A stretch of DNA of 64,000 nt from Tausonia pullulans (taxonomy: Eukaryota > Basidiomycota > Tremellomycetes > Cystofilobasidiales > Mrakiaceae), in NCBI GenBank assembly GCA_951802195.1, contig OX637627.1, forward strand, positions 310,001-374,000, in the 5' to 3' direction. Made by a program: the position numbers and the translations under genes. The notes under the pieces were generated by a model. That model saw only the letters and a program-made list of their open reading frames with translations, had not been told where the DNA came from and searched no databases. Each line of letters begins with the position of its first letter. The first letter of the stretch is position 1. Of this stretch, positions 33,919-44,200 are shown piece after piece.

Positions 33919-36900
33919 TCACATCCCCTCTTTGTCATCCGCCTCGAACCCATCGCTAGCATTGCTCCTCGCACCGAACAAGGCCTCGTAAGCCTCATTC
34001 AGCGAGAGCGAGGATGCCTGTCCTTCTCTCCGGCCTACGGAGGTCCGGCGAGCGGCAAGATCTTTCTCTTGACGGCGGGGACCGGCAGGTATCCTAGCCG
34101 CCGAGCGCAAGCCAGATTGCCTCAACGTCGGCAGCGGGAAACTCGACGCCTGGTAACATTGAGTTGCGGAAGGACTGAGAGAGGGGTGGAAGTTTAGGCC
34201 CGATGTCCCGATGAAGAGAGAAGGTAAGACAGACATACCCTCCGAGCAATGGCCTGCATGTAGCTCGTCAGCCCTTTTTCGAGAGCACTTAGCCGTGCCT
34301 CAATTGCCGGGATCCGGTCCATGGCGCTCCCCGGAATCTTGAGCTTAGGCTTCTTAGGCCGCATTGGGCTGTCCCAACCGATGTAAGGCCGGGGAGGAAG
34401 GCTGAGGAAGGAAAACGAGCCGCAGTCAGCCACAGGGTATCGAGGAAAGCGCCAGGCGACGACCACTGACTCTGTTGGACCGTGATCGAACGGCCGAGTC
34501 GCCCAATCGACAGCGAGATCGTCCTCGTCCTCCGAGGAAGCCTCGTCGTCGTCTACCTCGCTCTCCTGCCGACTCTGACTCTGGCTTTTCCTCATCCCAC
34601 CACCAGCGGTAGACGAGACCGATCCAGCGCGACCCTTCCCCTTCCCAGCCGATGCTTTGAGCGACGTCGATGAGGCCTTGCGCGACATCACGCCCGATTC
34701 GCTCTCGCTCGCCCGCTTCGCACCTCCGCTCTCCCTCCGAACCTTGCGCTCGACATTGGGCGTCCTCCCGTTGACCGACGCGGCCTTCCCGGCCTTGTCC
34801 ACAGCCACCCTTTCTCCACCAGCCGTGCTCTCGCCTCCGCTGCTGCTCCCCGCCCCACCATTCTTCCGCCGTCCCGGTTTACTCTTCCGCGTCGCTGGCG
34901 GCGGAACGTCCTCGATGACGTGCTCCGCCTGCGTTGGGCCTGAGGGACGTTTCTCGAGGCGTTTGCGGACAGACTTGCGAATCCGGGGCTTGGAGACGAC
35001 CCATTCGAGGGCGGTCTCGGTGACGGGTTGAAGGCCGCGAGAAGAGGAGGAGGAGGAAGGCGAGGGGGAGACAGTGGGGATCTTAGCAGGAGGAGCGGGA
35101 GCAGCACCAGCGGGAGCGCGTAGCTGCTGCTGCTGGATGAAGGTAGCAGAAGGTGTAGTTGGAGGCAGAGCAGTGGGAAGGCCGAACGAAGGAGGGCGTG
35201 GGACATGGCGCGAGGGCCCGGCGCTACTTCCATTGACGAGGTATGATGAAGACCTGAGGACGACAGCGGGTCGATGAGACGTCGTCGCTGATAGTGGTGG
35301 TGGTAGAGGTGGCTGAGAAGGCGAGCCAACACCATTGCTGGCTCCAGCTGCTCCTGGCCCGGAACCAGGGACAGGCGGGAGGAGAGGCTTCCGAGGGCCA
35401 GAGGGTGAACCGTTGGTAAAGCAGGGCCAAAGCTGAGGGCGAGGAGGGAAGTTGGTCGGAAGGACGGCGGTCCAATCTGTTCCTGCCGACTGAGGAGAGA
35501 CATGTGATGATCCGCTGGGCGGAGAAACAGAGCCTGAAGCTAAGTTATCGAGTCCGCCTGCGGCGGTGGCGGACGAAGCTGAGGATGAAACCGTGGGTTG
35601 GCCAAGCTGGGAGGTGCCACCGCCTGAAAAGTGGGGTCTGGGTGGTCGAGGCAAGGAGGGAAGACTTGGGAGGTACGAGTCGGAAAGCGTGCGGGTAAGA
35701 GCGAGGGGAGGAGGACCACTAGTAGGGGGCGGGCTGGCACTGGTGTTCACCCGGAGAGGTGGACCCGCAGATGGGTATTCAAACTGGAGGCAATAATGTC
35801 AGATGGCAGTGCACGTGTGCAGTCAGAGAAAAGAAAAAAAAATCAGAGGTGCAACTCACATTCTGCTGCTGGTACAGCGGTTCAGTTTTCACGTTGGCAG
35901 GCTCTGTGGCCGACTTGCGTCGCTTATGCTCCCGCTGGCTTCCATTGAGCTCCGCCATTGACTGAAACCCGAGCTGCTGTTGCTGCTGGGACGAGTACGT
36001 GCCCATGGATGAACTCGGCTCAAGTCCCCGACTCAACGACCCCGAGGCAGTCCGGACAGCCGCAGGCCGACGATGTGACAATCCGACCTTCTGCGATGGC
36101 CGGCGTCTTCGCTCGGAGAAGTATGAATCTCGCGAGGGTCCACCGGTGCTAATGGAGGACTCCCAGCCTGAGTCAGAGTCCGAGGTATACACGCCGTTAC
36201 TTCCGCCGACCAACGTGAGATCTGGCGTTGGGAGGCCCAGACTATCGGGCCCGCCGAGCCCGCTGTCGAGGTCCATCACGCCAGGGGAAGTTTGGAAGAC
36301 GTCTGACTGGAATTGGGACGCCCCAAAGTTCATGAGCCCTTTGGCGTTTCCGCCATAGCTATAGGGCTCGGTGGCTACGAGTGAGCTGCCAACTTCGCTG
36401 CTGCCGTCATCGACGACGAAGCTTGCCGAGACAGACGAGGAGGGAGCGGCCCAGTCACTTGAAGCGGTGTAGGACTGCTGGAACCGTTGGAGCACAGGCT
36501 GCTGAGGTCCCTTTGGGTCCAAGGAGTAATAGTAGGACGTCGACGCAGATGGGTCGACAGCGGCAGCGGCAGCGGCGCCGAGCGGGAAGTCGGTCCGGGT
36601 GCTGCCCTGGGTTGGGGTACAGTTGACGGGGGTCACCATCTGATGGGTGAGGATAGGGTTGTCCGGGTGCTGGAGATAGGAGCTTGCTGGGGTGAAGAGG
36701 GAGGGCGGAAGAGGAGCATAGGGTTCATACTGCTGCTGCTCCGGGTAGCCGTCGCCCATGCTGCTGTGATCCAAGGGAAGCTGGTGGCTGTAGACGGTTT
36801 GGACTGTAAAGGAATAGGAGAGGTTGGCCGACAAGCACCGCGAGTGTTTTGAGTTCAAATACAGGTTGTCAGAGCGCGGTCCTTCCACGTGCGGTCCCAT

Positions 36901-38085
36901 GCGATGCCAGACAGGACGCACCAGATGTCGGAGATGCATGAGAAAGGTCACCGCCGCCGCTACCGCCGAAAGATCCAGCAGGCATCACATACATGTATCC
37001 TGCACTCGAGCTAGCCGTGGTAGGCGATTGGGAGTGGCCTAAGAGAAGGAAGGGTACGAGTGAAACATACGTCAGCCCGTTGGGAAGACCAGAGCGACTT
37101 GAGGAGGAATCTGATTTGAGGACGAAAGGAGCAAGCGAAGGCGGCGGGCGCAATGGTTCCGTCGGCTCACGTGTCCGCTTGCACAATGCGGACTCCGACT
37201 CCAGATAAGAAGACCGTTCCTGGATGCCACATCAAAGGTACCAGAGGCCCGAAGTATGCCACAATCGAGAAAGCTGATGCGCAAGAAACCACGAGCTCTC
37301 TCGTTGTTGGCGAAATGGAGGACTTTGGTCTGTCCGGTCGGTCGCTCTTGCGCGCGAGATATGATGGGAAAGCAAGAGCGCTCGGTCGATCGGCCTCTGT
37401 CAAGCTCTGCTGCCCCATGAGACGCGTGTCTGACCCGACCTGCCCGTCGCGCGAGATTGGGAGGCGTCTCCAGCGGGGTGATCGTGACCCGGGTTCCAGA
37501 GCTAGAGCATGCCAGCCGCGAAAAGGACGTGCGAGAGGGAGACAGAGAGAGGAATAGCGGACTGAGGGATGAGGGACGAGACAGGAGACAGGAACAGAGA
37601 GACAGGGGAGGGAGAATGGACGCGAGTCGCGAGGCAACGCCGAGACCGTTCCAAGTCGACTCACCTGGACTGCTAAAGGCCAGATATCCACGACCGGACG
37701 AGCCTGGGCTAATTCTGCTGCCCGAAGCGACGGCGTTCGGGGAAGCTGCTGGCCAAGACGCAATAGCGCGAGGTGGGTGGTAGAGCTGAGCTTGACTGTA
37801 GGCCGACTGCTGGGAGAGCTGTTGCTGCTGGACCTGCTGGGGAGACAGTGGCTCGAACTCGAAGCCCTGGCCGGTGGTGGTGCCGACGAGACCAACTCGG
37901 TGGGAGGCAGAAAGACTGCCAGCCTGGGAGTAAACGGGCGGCGGAGGCGAAGCATGTGCGGGAGGCGGTCGTGTTGGCTTCTGCCAGCCTTGCGGGGCAA
38001 GTACACCGTCACCGCTGCCCGCACCGCCCGGAAGCCAGCCGTCGGCGGGAGGAGGGTGCCAGCCGGGGGCGCCTTGGTCCGACAT
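33919..38085 (-). CDS. large disordered Ser/Pro/Gln-rich protein, unrecognised
   Basis: Start MSDQGAPGWHPPPADGWLPG at 38085. The first exon holds a Gln cluster (QQVQQQQLSQQSAYSQ) and ends SGRGYLAFSSPG near 37666. Later exons carry KRTREPTEPLRPPPSLAPF, AGYMYVMPAGSFGGSGGG, LPLDHSSMGDGYPEQQQYEP, a segment with EHKRRKSATEPANVKTEPLY that could be a nuclear localisation signal, and a long exon (34240-35740) with basic stretches (KPRIRKSVRKRLEKRPSGP). It then reads DDDEASSEDEDDLAVDWATR, RPKKPKLKIPGSAMDRIPA and a short coiled-coil-like IEARLSALEKGLTSYMQAIA. A last intron (GTATGT...ACCAG) joins ARR to ASSFPLPTLRQSG and the end is SLNEAYEALFGARSN with TGA at 33919. No known domain is seen. Composition suggests a nuclear regulator, which is inference. 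The junction between exons 1 and 2 is not resolved. Confidence 0.6.
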
Positions 38086-38953
38086 GGGGTGACGAAGGAG
38101 GAGCGAGGCGAGTGGATCCAAGGCGTCGTTACCGTCGTTGAGTCGTTGAATCGTTGAATCTGGGGAACGAGAGTGTAGGCTTAGGAGAGACGCTAGAAGG
38201 TCTCCTGACAATCCTCCGCCGCCCCGCTTCCCCCGGACTCTTTCTCTCCGTGCGTTTCCTCAAACCTCCCCCCAGGCACGCCAGAAGGAGTTTCGCGCGG
38301 GGCCCGTTGGGAACTAGTGATTGGGCACGCCTGCCCAACAAGGACCACTTTTGGGTGAGCATCAGTAGCTGCAGGCAGCAGGCAGCAGGCAGCAACGAAA
38401 TGCCCGCCATCGACAGATGCTCTGCGCCCTGGGTCTTCGGCCCTCGAGAGATGCATATTTCTTCGGGCGTGAGCTCCTGCTGCTCTCTGCCTGTTTGCCT
38501 CCGGGCGCGCGCTTGCACCACGGGCGCTGAGGAATGGCCGGCGACGTCCAGACTCAGCACGTTTTGCCCGCACGTGGGCCGACGGAAGGGGTCGGCGGAG
38601 GGATGCAGACTCGTTTAAGCGTTGGAGCATCGGGGCGAGATCAAGCGCCGGCTATGCGCGCGCGTGCAAGCGCACGAACAACGTCTTGGGGAGCTGTGCT
38701 GGGAGACAGGAGCCTTGCACGATGGGTGACTTCTCCCCCAGCGACGAGGGGTGGTTTCCTATGACCAACAGAACGGCACGGGCTCGGCGGGCGGTCCGGT
38801 TGATCCCTCGCGCGAGGCGAGTCAGCTCGGAACCAGCCCCACGGGCAGACAGGCACAAAGGACGAGGAGGAGCCCACGAATCGTCGCCCACTCAGCATTG
38901 GTCCACCACCACCACCAGTCGCTTCGGCTCTTCGTGGCCAGCATCCTCCGCCG
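38086..38953. other. divergent promoter region
   Basis: About 870 bases between the disordered-protein gene (-) and the kinase gene (+). A short tandem CAGGCAG-type repeat occurs near 38370-38395. Open frames on both strands lack motifs. Confidence 0.45.
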
Positions 38954-41900
38954 ATGCCCCCTCCCATCCTCACCCCCGTCACGCTGCCGCCGCTCGTCCC
39001 GTCCGACCTCTCGCCTACGTACTCGCCTCCGCTGCCCGTCACACCAACGACCGCGTCGTCGCCGGCGTATGCAAGCCCGTCCGCCGCGTCAGAGCTGCCG
39101 GCGTCGTCGTCGTCGCCAGCCTCCGCGTCGTCGGCGAGTGCCCCGCTGGCCAGCGACTCGCCTCGCTCCCGCAATGACATCTTCTCGTCGTCGTGGTCCT
39201 TCGCCGCAAGCCCGCCGCCGAAGCCTCTCCCTCCGTCCGCCATCACGTCGCGCACGCAGATAGCGTCCGCGTCTGCAAGTACGCCCGTCTCCGCCAGTCC
39301 TTCGACGATAGGGGGCAGCAGCGTCGCCGGTGCCGGCAGCTGGGCGAGGAGCAGGGCCTCCTCGGACGCCTCGAGCGTCCACTCGACGTCAGATGAGCGT
39401 GAGCGTGGTGCCAGCGTCCACCACGGGGCGCGGCTGGACAAGGCGGCGCTTGCCGACAACCGTCGTCTGTCGACGTCGTCCTCCAGCAGCTCTTCTGCCG
39501 GGCCCGATCTTTCTTTGGAAAGCGTCCGGCAACATCGCAAGCACAGCTCGTCCATCTCTTCCACCTCGTCTCGGACGTCCTGCTTCTTCGACACGCCTGC
39601 GTTGAGCGCGACTCCGCCTCCTCCACCCGTGCCGCCAACTTCCCTCGTGCCGTCGGCGGTGACTCCGGGCTCGCTGCTTCGCATCATTCCTCCTTCGCCC
39701 GTAGTCGAGCCCCGGCCGCTCCGCACCACACCCTTGAGCCCGCTCGTTCGTCGTCAATCGCCCTCGCCGCCGGCGACCCCTGCTCCACCCCCTCCGCCTC
39801 TTCCACCCCGCCACAGCACCTACGATCGCCCCACCGTCCTACGACTCGCCACGACGCCCGCCAGCCTCCTCGGAGAGGGTCTCCGAGCACACGTCTACCT
39901 TGCTGCAGCGGCCTTCCGGAGCTCGCTTGCCAAGGGCAAGGGCAAGTGGTCGCTCTGCGCGGCCAAACTCGCTCGTGACGAGGACGGCGATGAGGGCCGG
40001 TTCGCCCTCTGGCGCGAGGGAGCTGTACTCGAGTGGCTCGGTGGACCGGCTGAGGGTCTCGTGGGATACCGAGGGCGGTGGAACATGGAGACTTGCGAAC
40101 ACGAGGACCTCCAAGAAGGCAAAGTCCGAGCCATCCGAAGAGGTGAGTTTCTCAGCGCTCGCTCTCATTTCGCCTTGATCTCTCGCTGATGTCGGTCCAC
40201 CTCGGCAGCATCGCTTCAATCCCCAACCCGGTCCAGGTTCTCGACCGGGAGCTTGCCAGGCTCGCCCATCCTCACATGTTTCGACACTCACGTGCTAGCC
40301 CCTACGCCTTCTTCCATCTCGGAGACGTTCTCGACCTCACCCACCTCCCCTTCTGCGCTGCCGACGCGACCCGTCCTACTGCTCGAGTATTGCCCCGGGG
40401 GAACGCTCGATGCCTTCGTGCGTGAGCATCCGGCGCGTGTCACGCGCGCTCGTTGGACAGGCTGGGTCGGCGCGCTCGCTTCAGCAGGCGAGTGGCTCGA
40501 ATCGCGCGGAGTCCTTCGTGAGTCTAGGGTAGGGAAGGCTTGTATCACTCATATTTTCCAGAGCTGACCTCGATAGTTGAAAAGACTGCGACATCAAGCC
40601 TCAGAACATTCTTCTCACAGCCGACTTCGAGCCCCGACTCACAGACTTTGGCTCGTCCCTCATCCTCTCTCATCCATACTCCTCATCATCATCGGCATCA
40701 TCCACCGGCTTTCTTCCTCTCGGACCAGGCGTCGTCCCCGGCACCGGCACTACGCCTTACTCCTCACCCGAGCTTCTTCTCCGTCCTGACACCGCCTCCT
40801 TCCCATGTGATGTCTTCGCCCTCGGCGCGACGCTCTACGTTGCTGCGAACGCGGGCCGCGAACCCTGGCAGGGCGTCACGGGCGCGAGGGAGATGTGCTT
40901 CTGGGTCGGAAGGGGTGGGTTCTGGGAGTGGGAGGAGCGCGCTCGTGCTGCGAGGATCGGAGAGCCTGGAGGCGATGTAGGGGGAGTCGGAAGAGGTGGC
41001 GTGAACATCAGGAGGACAGGGAGCTTGAAGGAGCCGGGGGCGTATGGTATCTCCGGAAGGACGGGGTCTGTCCAGGATCATCTTCACCATCAGCAGTCCC
41101 TCACTACGGCGATGGCGTCGCCCATGGCGGAGTTTGGCGCCGGTGGCGGAGGTCGCCCGGATCTTAGGCGGACGGGTAGCTGGGAACGCTGTACTTCGGA
41201 GACGGCTCCTGCTGCTTCAGCTGTTGGCGGTTCGACGACGGTGCAAACGCAGCCTTCCGCCTCAGGCTCCTCCAACAAGACCGACGCTTGGTGGCGGCTT
41301 GGCGGTGGGGGGTCGGGGGGAAGATCACCGACGCTTCCCTATCGCAAGGCTCCCCCTCTCGTTCAGTTGACCTCGCCGACGCAGATGGAACACACACGCA
41401 ACCAGCATTGGACCCTGCATCGCCTGGCCCTGGAAGACGCCGAACCAGACTTTGTCTCCGAGGCGGAGAGGAAGCGCACCGCCATCCGGAAGGCGCTGGA
41501 GAGAGGCTTGCTGGAGCCTGCCTCGGATGACGAGGCGACGGATGGGGGGGAGTACGATGACGAAAAGGAAGATACCGCTTCGGACTCAGACGTGGCCATG
41601 CGAGATGAAGACGTCCAGGGAGAGGAGGAGCATGCGCCGGACAAGACCAGCTCTCGTCAGATCGAAGGTCCCAACTCCTCCTCCTTCATCTGGGCCAGCC
41701 AGCCCGATGCTCTCGTTCCCCCAAAGCTCAACCATCGGCTCTCCTCCTCCTCTACTATCACCTCCCTCTCCCGTCCGACCACCTCCACCAGTAGCGGCTC
41801 CTCGACCACCTCGACGTCCTCTACCGGCGTCGTCTCGCCCGGCCTTCGAGCCGGCGATACTCACCTGCTCGGCAGCAGCACCACCCTGTCTCCGATGCCT

Positions 41901-42230
41901 TCTCCGTCGCGGTCCCGCTCGCCCTCTCTCTTGCCCTCGCAGACACCTCCGGCAAGCGCAACTCGGCATCCCCTGCCTCTCTTCATGGAGGATGCTTACA
42001 GCGTCAGCCATCAGCAGCACCACCCAGTCGACGACGACCCTCGCCCGTTGGGGGGCGTCCCATGGTTTTTCCCCTCGCCGGCGGCGGAAGAAGTCCCTGA
42101 GGGAGCGCGCAAGCTTCTGAGAAGGATGCTCGACCCGGTCCCGGAGCGGAGGGGCACGATGCGTGAGGTGAAGGAGTGGGCTCAAAGGGAGGGTTGGAGG
42201 AGTGGCTTGCGGGCGGCGGACCACCACTAA
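38954..42230 (+). CDS. divergent serine/threonine protein kinase with large inserts
   Basis: Start MPPPILTPVTLPPLVPSDL at 38954, then about 290 disordered Ser/Pro-rich residues. Kinase elements follow: the beta-3 lysine in SLCAAKLARDED, a helix ALWREGAVLEWLGG that may be alpha-C, hinge PVLLLEYCPGGTLDAF, and, after an intron (GTGAGT to AAAAG) that supplies the His codon, the catalytic loop VLHCDIKPQNILL. Next are LTDFGSSLIL (DFG), TTPYSSPELLL (APE-like) and FPCDVFALGATLYVAANAG. About 390 residues of low-complexity sequence, including an acidic part (DDEATDGGEYDDEKEDTASD), separate this from the last helices PEGARKLLRRMLDPVPERRG. All catalytic residues are present, so it should be active. I cannot assign a family. 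Around 40190-40290 two frames both look coding (see findings). Confidence 0.72.
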
Positions 42231-42503
42231 GTGTTGCGTGGGTGGGGTGGGGGGGGGGGGGGGGGAGGAGGAAGGGAAGGGTCATGTCGCTGCTCGTCTT
42301 GTCGGTTTGGCTTCTGAACTATTGATCTTAGACTTCGATTTCGTTCTCTGTTTCGCTTCTTCTGTATGTATCTCTATATATCACGACGATGCTATTTCTA
42401 GATTGCACCCACCCCTACCACCCACTCATAGCTCCGTCTATTGTTTCCTTTCCCCAGCAGCAAGTCTTATATAATCTCACGTCTCTAGCATCTACGATGG
42501 AGC
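42231..42503. other. convergent 3' flanks of kinase and nitroreductase
   Basis: Short convergent interval with a G17 run at 42249-42265 just after the kinase stop codon. No gene seen. Confidence 0.5.
42249..42265. repeat. G17 homopolymer
   Basis: Seventeen consecutive G on the + strand, 19 bases after the kinase stop codon. It is the only one of the long G/C runs that is not inside a called intron. Confidence 0.9.
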
Positions 42504-43601
42504 TTAGGCCGACGAGTTGAAGACCCGGACACGCTCCTCAAGGGGCTTGAAGTCCTTGGCGGCGGGCGGGGCGGCGATGCCACCGAAAGGCATCTGGGAG
42601 TGGAGCTGTAGACAGGTCGGGAAGGGGCGTCGGTCGTCGGGCGGTCGTCAGTTCCAAAGTTCAACCTGGCCGAAGTAGGGAAGAAGGGAAAGCCAGCCAG
42701 CCAGCCAGCCAGCCACCACCCACCTTCCAGGTCGTCGGGAGGTCCCACTTGGCTTGGACGGCAGACTCGATGAGGGCTCCGTAGTGCTGGAGGGAGGCGC
42801 CAACCTCCTGGGTGGCGAGGAGGGTCCAGACGTTGCCCTGCAGGATGCCCGAGGCCTCGGTGCTCCAGATGGGGAAGTAGTCGGCGTAGAGAGCGTACGC
42901 GTCCTGCATGCCCTTGACGACGGCTGAGAAGAGATCCGTGGATCAATACAACGTGGGCAAGTGGACTTGAATGAGGAGAACGTACCCTGGTCCTCGAAGA
43001 AGAGGACAGTTCCAGCACCGGCGCGGAACCTGTCGAGGGCGAGTAGCGCAGTCAGAAGGTGCGATGCCAACGCTTGCGTGAGAGAAACACAAGCTTACGA
43101 AGCAATCTTGCCCTCGTTGGACTTGCGACCGGCCTCAGTGGAAGTCACCTTGGCCAGGGCCTCAATGACGAGGTCCCAAAGGTCATCATGGTCCTTCCCG
43201 GAGAGCACGACGGCTGAGGATTCAGGTGTGAGGTCGGTCAGCTCTGGGCGCATATTTCATAAAGAGCTCAGACAGCCGGCAAGTACGCACCACGGCCGGA
43301 CTGGGAGTTGAAGGAGGTGGGCCTGGCGAGCGAGGTCAAAGCGTCAGCATGTTTCTCGAGTCTCTCGAGGTGAGAAGGTAGTCTCACGTCTGCTTGACGG
43401 ACTCCTTGACGGACTCGACGACGGTGTCGATCGTGACGCCTGAGGCCAGGCAAGCAAGAGACACAGTGCATCGCATCAGCGCCTACTCATTCTGCGTTCG
43501 GCTCCAAGAGGCAAGAGCTCACCGGCGGGAAGAGTCTTGGAGAGCGCGTAGATCGAACGACGCGTGGTGATGGCGGCAATGTAGGCGGAAGCGGCGGACA
43601 T
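42504..43601 (-). CDS. nitroreductase-family flavoprotein, Frm2/Hbn1-like
   Basis: FMN-dependent nitroreductase fold; the fungal Frm2/Hbn1 group is linked to oxidative and lipid stress responses. The spliced product of about 206 residues starts MSAASAYIAAITTRRSIYAL at 43601. RRSIYAL is the FMN-phosphate-binding start. It continues PAGVTIDTVVESVKESVKQT, PTSFNSQSGRAVVLSGKDHD and FRAGAGTVLFFEDQAVVKGM, then YADYFPIWSTEASGILQGN and VWTLLATQEVGASLQHYGAL, and ends PLEERVRVFNSSA with TAA at 42504. There are six or seven introns, one of which (near 42613-42724) contains a (AGCC)n microsatellite. The length is that of single-domain Frm2 proteins. No targeting peptide is evident, so it is probably cytosolic or nuclear. 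Confidence 0.92.
42691..42714. repeat. (AGCC)6 microsatellite in a nitroreductase intron
   Basis: Six tandem AGCC units on the + strand, inside the intron that separates DLPTTWK from LHSQMPFGG. Confidence 0.85.
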
Positions 43602-44200
43602 GGGGGGCGTAGAGGCAAGAGGATGAAGATTGGGTAGGAGAGCGCTGAATAGGCAGACGACGCCTGTTCGACAGCGCGCGTGTCAGTCCCAGCGCAGGGT
43701 CCCTCACTTCATTTTGCACTCGCTCTGAGACTGGCGAAGAATGAAGAAACGAACTGGCGAAGAGGAGAATGTAGTTGAAGGCCATTGTTCGAAGGAAAAT
43801 AGACGTCTTTTGACGCCCTTGTGCATGCGTCCCAAATTGGGGGGTAGAGCGCGAGGCCTGGGACACTTCGCAAGTCAGCCACGTCAGCATTGTCCCAGCC
43901 CCACCCCACCGAAGGGTAATCACCCGTAAGCTGGGGGACGGGCTCGGCGGAACTCTCCCAGACACGCGAGCTGATCAATGGGCTTATTGCTAGATGATTA
44001 CATACGAGATCCTGGGACATCGTGGTCGCGGACACGAGGGCGCGCGCCCCCCGGAGACTCAAGTTCATTCAGAGGCCGGCCGTGCCTTGCTTAACGAGAC
44101 TCTTCCACGAAGAGAGGAAGAAAGAGATAGCAAGATGCATATAGATTGAACATGGACGGATAGGCAAGCAAAGGGGAACAGCCGTCCAGTCACAGCCAAA
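43602..44200. other. intergenic: nitroreductase promoter, eIF5B 3' flank
   Basis: About 600 bases between two minus-strand genes. Open frames (for example 43709-44068 on the minus strand) have no motif and cannot be spliced in phase to the nitroreductase start. Confidence 0.4.
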
